The translations under genes and the position numbers were made by a program. Below the pieces are notes generated by a model. It was not told the DNA's origin, ran no database searches, and saw only the letters and a program-made list of their open reading frames with translations. Shown here one piece after another: positions 59,010-64,000 of a stretch of DNA of 64,000 nt (the first letter of the stretch is position 1; the number at the start of each line of letters is the position of its first letter). This stretch comes from Pedosphaera parvula Ellin514. GTDB taxonomy: Bacteria; Verrucomicrobiota; Verrucomicrobiia; Limisphaerales; Pedosphaeraceae. The stretch is taken from contig NZ_ABOX02000014.1 in the NCBI RefSeq assembly GCF_000172555.1, positions 89,563 through 153,562 on the forward strand, given 5' to 3'.

Positions 59010-60281
59010 CTACGAGGAAGTATGGAGCAGGTTGCGACGGAGTAATTCCAAGGCTTGCTGGCAGGTGATGATTTTGAAGGTGGGACGGTCGTACCGATTG
59101 GTTGGATTAATCACGAAGGTGTGACTTGGGGTTGCCAAGGCGATGAAAACTGTGCCGACGGGTTTGGTTGGTGTTCCACCGGTTGGTCCGGCGATGCCGG
59201 TGGTGGCGATGGCGAAATCGGCACCCAGGCGTTTGCGGGCACCTTCGGCCATTTCTCGGACGACTGGTTCGCTGACGGCGCCGTGTGTAGCGAGAGTTTC
59301 GGCCTTCACGCCGAGCAGGTTTTGTTTGGCTTCGTTGCTGTAGGTGACGACTCCGCCGAGGAAGACGGCGGAAGCGCCGGAGACATCGGTTAGACGATTG
59401 GCGATGAAGCCGCCGGTGCAGGATTCGGCAGTGACGATGGTTTGCTTGCGCTCCGTGAGCAGACGGACGATGACTTCGTGGAGTTGTTCATCCTGGGTGC
59501 CGTAAATGTATTGATGCAATTTGGAGCGCACCATTTGCTCACCTTCCTTGACGAGTTGTTCCGCATTGTGGCCGCGGGCGACGAGTCGGACATCCACCCA
59601 GCCATAATGAGCACAATAACCGATGATCAGACCGTCATCAACGAGTGGCTGGAGAAGGCCGGAAATTTCGTCCTCCACCTGGGATTCGCCAATGCCGGTG
59701 GTGCGGAGCGTGAGGCAGGAATAGGCGCTCTCGAGAGGGAAATGCTTTTGGAGCAACGGCAGGGCGTGCGTTGCAAACATTGGCTTCAGTTCGCGAGGCG
59801 GACCAGGGAGCATGACCAGCCAACTTGTTTTACCATCAGGGCGGAAAGGATTGGGGGTGACCTCCATGGCGAGACCGGGCGCGGTGCCATGGGCGTTATC
59901 GAGAATCAAGGCATCTTCCGGAACCATGGCTTGCAACAAGGTGTTAGCAGGCATGGGACGATTTCGTTGGGCAAAGAAAGCTTCGAGCTTGGCGGCAATG
60001 GCGGCGTTTTTGTGCAAGCGCTTGCCCAGCAGGGAGGCGATCAGGTCGCGGGTGATGTCATCGGAAGTGGGGCCGAGACCGCCGGTGACGATGATAAAAT
60101 CAGCGCGGGAAAGTGATTCGCGGACAGCTTGTTGGATGGCCGGGCCTGAGTCTTCGATGGCAATCTGACGGGTGACGCTGTAGCCGGCATCGGAAAGCTG
60201 GCGGCAGAGCCATTGTTGATGGGTGTTCAGGACAAAACCGAGCATGAGCTCGCTGCCAGTGTTGATGATTTCGATGTTCAA
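59010..60281 (-). CDS. cinA: CinA-family protein (MoCF and NMN deamidase domains)
   Basis: The 423-residue protein has an N-terminal molybdopterin-binding-like domain: MNIEIINTGSELMLGFVLNT, ADFIIVTGGLGPTSDDITRD, and MLPGPPRELKPMF. The C-terminal amidase domain has TIVTAESCTGGFIANRLTDV, VTYSNEAKQNLLGVK and ATTGIAGPTGGTPTKPVGTV. It hydrolyses NMN or ADP-ribose products in pyridine-nucleotide recycling; its competence link is known only in some species. It starts just 112 bases from fur, divergently. Confidence 0.95.
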   Translation of the reverse strand: MNIEIINTGSELMLGFVLNTHQQWLCRQLSDAGYSVTRQIAIEDSGPAIQQAVRESLSRADFIIVTGGLGPTSDDITRDLIASLLGKRLHKNAAIAAKLEAFFAQRNRPMPANTLLQAMVPEDALILDNAHGTAPGLAMEVTPNPFRPDGKTSWLVMLPGPPRELKPMFATHALPLLQKHFPLESAYSCLTLRTTGIGESQVEDEISGLLQPLVDDGLIIGYCAHYGWVDVRLVARGHNAEQLVKEGEQMVRSKLHQYIYGTQDEQLHEVIVRLLTERKQTIVTAESCTGGFIANRLTDVSGASAVFLGGVVTYSNEAKQNLLGVKAETLATHGAVSEPVVREMAEGARKRLGADFAIATTGIAGPTGGTPTKPVGTVFIALATPSHTFVINPTNRYDRPTFKIITCQQALELLRRNLLHTSS

Positions 60282-60357
60282 GGCGGTGGTATCGTGCCAT
60301 CACATGGTTCAGGGTTCAAGGGGCAGAGTTCAGCCCTGATCTGACTCCAGCCGTGCG

Positions 60358-60394
60358 TTGACTTGGCGCATTCCGGTGCCTTATACTGCGAATA
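60358..60394 (+). promoter_or_regulatory. Sigma-70 promoter of fur, likely giving a leaderless mRNA
   Basis: TTGACT (60358-60363) and TATACT (60382-60387) are spaced by 18 bases. The expected +1 is at or within a base or two of the fur ATG (60394). No Shine-Dalgarno site is present, so the mRNA is probably leaderless. Confidence 0.6.
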
Positions 60395-60867
60395 TGTCAG
60401 TAGCAGATAAAAACCTGGCGAAAGAGAAGTTCATGCACTTCCTGGCGCACAAGAATCTGCGCATCACATCGCAACGTCAGACCATCATTGACGTGGTTTT
60501 CAGCACCGATAAGCATTTTACGGCTGAAGAGCTGCTTGAGTGGTCGCGGCAACGGGACAAATCCGTCTCGCGGGCGACGGTGTATCGCACTTTACCGCTA
60601 CTGACGGAGAGTGGAATGGTTCGGGAAATGGACTTTGGGAAGGATTACAAGTTCTACGATCCGAATTATGCCGATCATCCCAACCACAATCACATCATCT
60701 GCCAGGATTGTGAGAAGATTGTGGAGTTCGAAAGCGACAAGATCGAAGAGATTGAGACTGAGATTACCAAGAGACTGGGCTTTTCCATCAAGGCTCAACG
60801 GCTGCAGATCACCGGAAGTTGCGAGGAGTTGAAGAAGTTGGGTGCTTGTAAGAAGAAGGGGTGCTGA
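60394..60867 (+). CDS. fur: Fur-family metal-responsive regulator
   Basis: Start chosen at 60394 (MSVADKNLAKEKFMHFLAHK). The 157-residue protein has the winged helix LRITSQRQTIIDVVFSTDKH with SRATVYRTLPLLTESGMVRE, and the metal segment HPNHNHIICQDCEKIVEFES. A structural zinc site is suggested by CQDC and the Cys-rich end (SCEELKKLGACKKKGC). Fur/PerR/Zur members repress iron, peroxide or zinc genes; which metal applies here is not clear. Upstream is a strong promoter next to the ATG. Confidence 0.9.
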   Translation: MSVADKNLAKEKFMHFLAHKNLRITSQRQTIIDVVFSTDKHFTAEELLEWSRQRDKSVSRATVYRTLPLLTESGMVREMDFGKDYKFYDPNYADHPNHNHIICQDCEKIVEFESDKIEEIETEITKRLGFSIKAQRLQITGSCEELKKLGACKKKGC

Positions 60868-60986
60868 GGGGCGGAGGACGAGTCGATTCCAGCCAAGGAA
60901 CTGATCAAAGCGAGTTTGCAGGAAAACAATAATTTTAGGGACGACGGCTTCGTGTGTCCGTTGGCTGCTTAAGCAAGACCGGCAGT

Positions 60987-62315
60987 TTATGCCAATTTCC
61001 AGGGAGCGCGGAAGGGGCGTCCCAACATCGCGGTGGCTTCCTTGTCATCGATGATTTGTTCGGATTGGACGTTCCATTTGAGTTTGCGTCCGACCAGCAT
61101 TGAAATCAGGCCGAGGTGACCGGGAATGGTGGAGTGATGTGCGGTCTTAACTGGTGTGATGGTCGGTTTTCTGGATTTGACGCAGTCCAGAAAATTGCGT
61201 TGATGGCCGGATGATTCGTACAGCTTCACTTTGCGGAGGTCTTCAGGCAATTGTTTGATGTCGCGCCAATCTTCATTTGAAGCACTGAATTGCCCGCGAT
61301 CCACGTGAACCCAGCCATCGGTGCCAATCCATTTGGTGCCGTCTTTAATGTCAGGATGGCCACCGGCGATGGTCATGGAGATGTTTTGGGGATACTTCAG
61401 ATCGATGCGGTACTTGGTAGCGGTGTTCCATCCGAAATCGGCCGGCGGAAATTCACCGTGGCCTTCGATTTCTGAAGGGCCATTTTCATCAAAGCCCAGG
61501 CCCCAATGGGCGATGTCGCAATGGTGACCGATCCAGTCGAGGAGGTTGCCACCGCCGGTATTGTAATTCCAGCGCCAGTTCCCATGCACGCGAATGGACA
61601 TGTAGGGTAGTAATTGAGATGGTCCGCTCCAGAGATCGTAATCGAGTTCAGGCGGAGGAGTGGCGACCGTGAAGTCGGAAGGCTTGGGATTGTAGCCAGC
61701 GAAACCTCCTGGTAATCCGACCTCAACGCGGGTGACTTTGCCGATCAGACCATTGCGGACGATTTCTGCGGCCTTGTGGAAATTAGGCACGGAGCGTTGC
61801 CACGAACCGGTTTGCCAGATGCGATTGTTCTTCTGCACTGCGTGGACGATGGCTTGTTGTTCGGTGATGGTGCGGGCGAGCGGTTTTTCGCCGTAAATGT
61901 CCTTCTTATGGTTCGCCGCTTCCACCGCAACGAGAGCGTGCCAGTGATCCGGGGTGGCAATCATGACGGCATCGATATCGGTGCGCGCCGCCAGTTCGCG
62001 GTAGTCGTGATAGGCTTTGCAGTCCTTGTTGCCATAATGACCGTTGATGGTGCCGAGGATTGTTTCCAGATGTTGCTTGTCGACATCGCACGCGGCCACG
62101 ACCTGACAGTCGTTCAAGCCGAGGAAGGCGTTGGTATTGGCGGTTCCCATGCCGCCGCAACCGATCACGCCAAGAGAAATCCTGGCGGAAGGAGCGGGGC
62201 GATCTTCGCGTCCGAGCGCGCTGGCCGGGATAAAAGTGGGTAGAGCAATGGCAGCACCGGCGGCGGCGAGAAATTTGCGGCGGGTGATTTTGGTGGCTGA
62301 TGGGGTAGCTCTCAT
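60987..62315 (-). CDS. Tat-exported Gfo/Idh/MocA-family oxidoreductase
   Basis: The 442-residue protein begins with a Tat signal (TKITRRKFLAAAGAAIALPT). The NAD fold is ISLGVIGCGGMGTANTNAFL, and the catalytic EKP motif is KKDIYGEKPLARTITEQQA. A His/Asp pair appears in DWIGHHCDIAHWGLG. This exported type is abundant in Verrucomicrobiota and Planctomycetota and probably acts on sugars or polyols with a tightly held cofactor. Substrate unknown. It stands alone on the minus strand. Confidence 0.93.
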   Translation of the reverse strand: MRATPSATKITRRKFLAAAGAAIALPTFIPASALGREDRPAPSARISLGVIGCGGMGTANTNAFLGLNDCQVVAACDVDKQHLETILGTINGHYGNKDCKAYHDYRELAARTDIDAVMIATPDHWHALVAVEAANHKKDIYGEKPLARTITEQQAIVHAVQKNNRIWQTGSWQRSVPNFHKAAEIVRNGLIGKVTRVEVGLPGGFAGYNPKPSDFTVATPPPELDYDLWSGPSQLLPYMSIRVHGNWRWNYNTGGGNLLDWIGHHCDIAHWGLGFDENGPSEIEGHGEFPPADFGWNTATKYRIDLKYPQNISMTIAGGHPDIKDGTKWIGTDGWVHVDRGQFSASNEDWRDIKQLPEDLRKVKLYESSGHQRNFLDCVKSRKPTITPVKTAHHSTIPGHLGLISMLVGRKLKWNVQSEQIIDDKEATAMLGRPFRAPWKLA

Positions 62316-62394
62316 GTTGTAGGGACCATGTACGGGTTCGGATATTCAATAGCATGGGCGTGCGGCTTTGGCCATGATAAATGGTTGTTGGCGT

Positions 62395-62898
62395 TCAGGA
62401 GAAACGGTGGGTGCGTGCCAATTGATCCACGCGCTTTAAAAGGGTGGGAATGCGGAACTGTCCGTGCATGGAGCGAATATATTGTGTGGCGACGCCGGGG
62501 TCCATGCCCGCGGCGGTGATGTAGAGTGGGCGTTTGCTTTTGCCGCGGAGTAATTCGCAACTTCCGTCGGCTCCCTGAAAAGGAGTTTTCGCGACGCCGA
62601 TCACCGGGATTTTTTCGTTCAATGCCTGGTGGAGGTGAGCGCCAAGGCCGGGTTTCCCTTTATTATCGAGCCAGACGTAACCATCGATGATCACCGTCTG
62701 GACGGCAGGAAGTGCCTTGAGGACTGCGAGGAGGCAGGGCAGTTCACGCAGGTAGAATTGTCCGGGTTGATAAGGCTGGATGTTCGAAACTTCAATGACC
62801 TCTTCTTCGTAGGGGAAAGCATCGACCCATTCCTGAAAGACGATTCCAGCAGCGAAGGCGGTCGCGCCTTCATAGTGGACGTCCAGGCAGGCGATCAT
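62395..62898 (-). CDS. nfi: Endonuclease V-family protein
   Basis: The 167-residue protein is a short Nfi. The expected metal ligands are visible: Asp in MIACLDVHYEG, Glu in FYLRELPCLLAVLKAL, and Asp in TVIIDGYVWLDNKGKPGLGA. Also typical are SNIQPYQPGQFYL, IPVIGVAKTPF and LYITAAGMD. Endonuclease V cleaves near deaminated bases (inosine) in DNA or RNA. It is shorter than E. coli Nfi (223 residues) and lacks its N-terminal extension. Activity is likely but not certain. Confidence 0.85.
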   Translation of the reverse strand: MIACLDVHYEGATAFAAGIVFQEWVDAFPYEEEVIEVSNIQPYQPGQFYLRELPCLLAVLKALPAVQTVIIDGYVWLDNKGKPGLGAHLHQALNEKIPVIGVAKTPFQGADGSCELLRGKSKRPLYITAAGMDPGVATQYIRSMHGQFRIPTLLKRVDQLARTHRFS

Positions 62899-62924
62899 GT
62901 TGCGGCCGAGACTTCAGGTTTGTA

Positions 62925-63446
62925 TCAGTTGTTGCCCTGGATATAGGGCTGTCGGTTTTGCCGGCCACGCTCCAAGCCGCGCTTGAAGCCTTTTATAAAG
63001 GCAGGAGTGAGCAGGGCACAGAAGAGAATGAGGAAGGCAAGGGAAATGTAACCGATGACAAGTCCGGCGGTGGCCAGGCCGGAGCCTTTGAGTTTGGGAT
63101 TTCGACGTAGTTCAGCCTTGGCGAGGTGGCCACAGATGATTCCGGGAAGCCAACCGATGCAGATTACGAAACTGGAAAGCGAGCAGACGAGTGAGGCGAT
63201 GGCAAGGCCGGAAGTTTTTTCGACAACCGGCGTTACGTTGGGCGGTGGGGGCGGGTTGTAGGATGATGAGTCAGCCCTGCGGAGACCGGGGGCAGACGGA
63301 GGAGGTGCCGTGGACGTGCCCGCGGGTATATTGGGAACGATCAAAGGAGTCTGGCAGGAGGGGCAGGTAACGGAGGTGCCGACCTGAGTCGTGTCTGACA
63401 AAATATTTTGGCCGCAGTTGGAACAGGCAAATTTAAATTCACTCAT
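62925..63446 (-). CDS. Zinc-ribbon and DUF4190 membrane protein
   Basis: The 173-residue protein opens with a zinc ribbon (FACSNCGQNILSDTTQVG, then VTCPSCQTPLIVPNI, two CxxC pairs). A Pro-rich linker (SSSYNPPPPPNVTPVV) and the DUF4190 double helix (GLAIASLVCSLSSFVICIGW, ICGHLAKAELRRNPKLKG, GLATAGLVIGYISLAFLILF) follow. It ends in a basic tail. Proteins with this layout are common in Verrucomicrobiota; function is unknown. It is 26 bases upstream of the endonuclease V gene. Confidence 0.85.
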   Translation of the reverse strand: MSEFKFACSNCGQNILSDTTQVGTSVTCPSCQTPLIVPNIPAGTSTAPPPSAPGLRRADSSSYNPPPPPNVTPVVEKTSGLAIASLVCSLSSFVICIGWLPGIICGHLAKAELRRNPKLKGSGLATAGLVIGYISLAFLILFCALLTPAFIKGFKRGLERGRQNRQPYIQGNN

Positions 63447-63532
63447 GGTAAAAAGGTTGATTGGTGTTAACCCAATGCGGGAATATGGGCAAGGCTAATG
63501 GAGGGGGAAATTTAGCTGGCTCCATGGCAGGG

Positions 63533-63949
63533 TCAATCCCACCAGAGAGTTACTTTTTTGCCTTGCTCGACTTCGCGTTTGAGGATTTCGATGCCGTAGT
63601 TTTCATCTTCGAAATCGACACCTTCGATGAGCTTTTGAGTTTCGGGAGCTATGGGCTGGCCGCTTTCTTCAGCGAGTTCGAGCAGTTCCGCCATGCAACC
63701 GGTCCCTTGATCGACGAGGTCGGGACAGAATTCGTAGAGTTCCCTGGCAAAAGCATCCTGATCCTTTGGCAGGGTGTCGAATTCGATTTCGACCGTATCG
63801 TATTCAGCACGAACCACGCGAAAGGAACATAGGGATTGCCATTGGGTAAGGCGCGCGATGATGGCGTCAGTATCGAGGTCAAAGTTGGCGCCGTTGGTTT
63901 GGGCTTCGCGAATGAGGGCGAAGGGATCCTGATTGCGAGCTTCTGCCAT
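63533..63949 (-). CDS. DUF4253-family protein
   Basis: The 138-residue cytoplasmic protein has the DUF4253 landmarks: TDAIIARLTQWQSLCSFRVV, VEIEFDTLPKDQDAFARELY, FCPDLVDQGTG, and a final strand KKVTLWWD. It is acidic and lacks a signal peptide. Function is unknown; homologues occur as stand-alone genes. The start follows the family pattern (MAEARNQDPFALIREAQTN). Confidence 0.8.
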   Translation of the reverse strand: MAEARNQDPFALIREAQTNGANFDLDTDAIIARLTQWQSLCSFRVVRAEYDTVEIEFDTLPKDQDAFARELYEFCPDLVDQGTGCMAELLELAEESGQPIAPETQKLIEGVDFEDENYGIEILKREVEQGKKVTLWWD

Positions 63950-64000
63950 AGGTTAAAAAAGGTTTTTGCCAGCTCCGATGGTCACCAGACGTAACCACGT

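Overview
The window is a chromosomal stretch from a Gram-negative-type bacterium of the Verrucomicrobiota, most likely the Pedosphaera/Limisphaerales lineage. This is inferred from protein style, not from a marker-gene comparison. The signs are ECF sigma factors with long C-terminal extensions, WRGP-type PQQ-like propeller proteins, a Tat-exported Gfo/Idh/MocA oxidoreductase, a huge Rhs protein preceded by a Thr/Asn-rich secreted protein, PadR-permease pairs, weak Shine-Dalgarno sites and moderate GC. Core genes present are ftsK, tyrS, rpsA, nuoB-N, pyk, cinA and fur.

Layout. 1-430: 5' part of a GH25 lysozyme gene (minus). 835-4921: three-gene exported-protein operon (minus), bracketed by two direct copies of a ~100-bp dispersed repeat. 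5282-8431: small membrane protein, HAAS-type membrane protein with its PadR regulator, and an ECF sigma factor fused to a SecD-like head domain. 8706-11922: two paralogous TPR proteins (plus) around a VOC dioxygenase and a gene fragment. 12881-14906: aldo/keto reductase, a three-gene operon (ABM monooxygenase, VOC, glutamine amidotransferase-like) and a small membrane protein. 15007-20800: ftsK, two lipoproteins, a GNAT protein, tyrS. 21087-24726: four-gene regulatory operon (HEAT protein, REC-PATAN response regulator, small protein, histidine-kinase-like phosphotransferase); its first gene carries three single-base frameshifts. 25273-28498: DUF1269 protein, rpsA with terminator, duplicated-domain lipoprotein. 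28994-38066: AraC-type regulator, a 20-bp-spaced direct-repeat site, a secreted protein, a 1915-residue Rhs protein with a C39-peptidase-like domain, and a small membrane protein that could be its immunity partner. 38237-40412: HTTM pair, a multi-hairpin element, a Cys-rich CxxCH mini-protein. 40733-43133: GMC oxidoreductase plus gluconate-dehydrogenase subunit-3 homologue. 43265-57068: NADH dehydrogenase operon nuoBCDEFGHIJKLMN without nuoA, with an antisense tRNA-Gln between nuoE and nuoF. 57088-63949: pyk, ferredoxin, cinA, fur, Gfo/Idh/MocA protein, endonuclease V, DUF4190 protein, DUF4253 protein.

The nuo operon encodes almost all of respiratory complex I. The GMC/subunit-3 pair probably feeds electrons from an alcohol or sugar substrate into the periplasmic chain. 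The Rhs locus is the best candidate for a contact-dependent or secreted toxin system. The operon at 835-4921 and the HEAT/REC-PATAN operon are the best candidates for undescribed systems. Five short homopolymer-length disruptions (three in the HEAT gene, one at the end of the GMC gene, one at the end of the secreted protein before Rhs) look like indels and need checking against raw reads.
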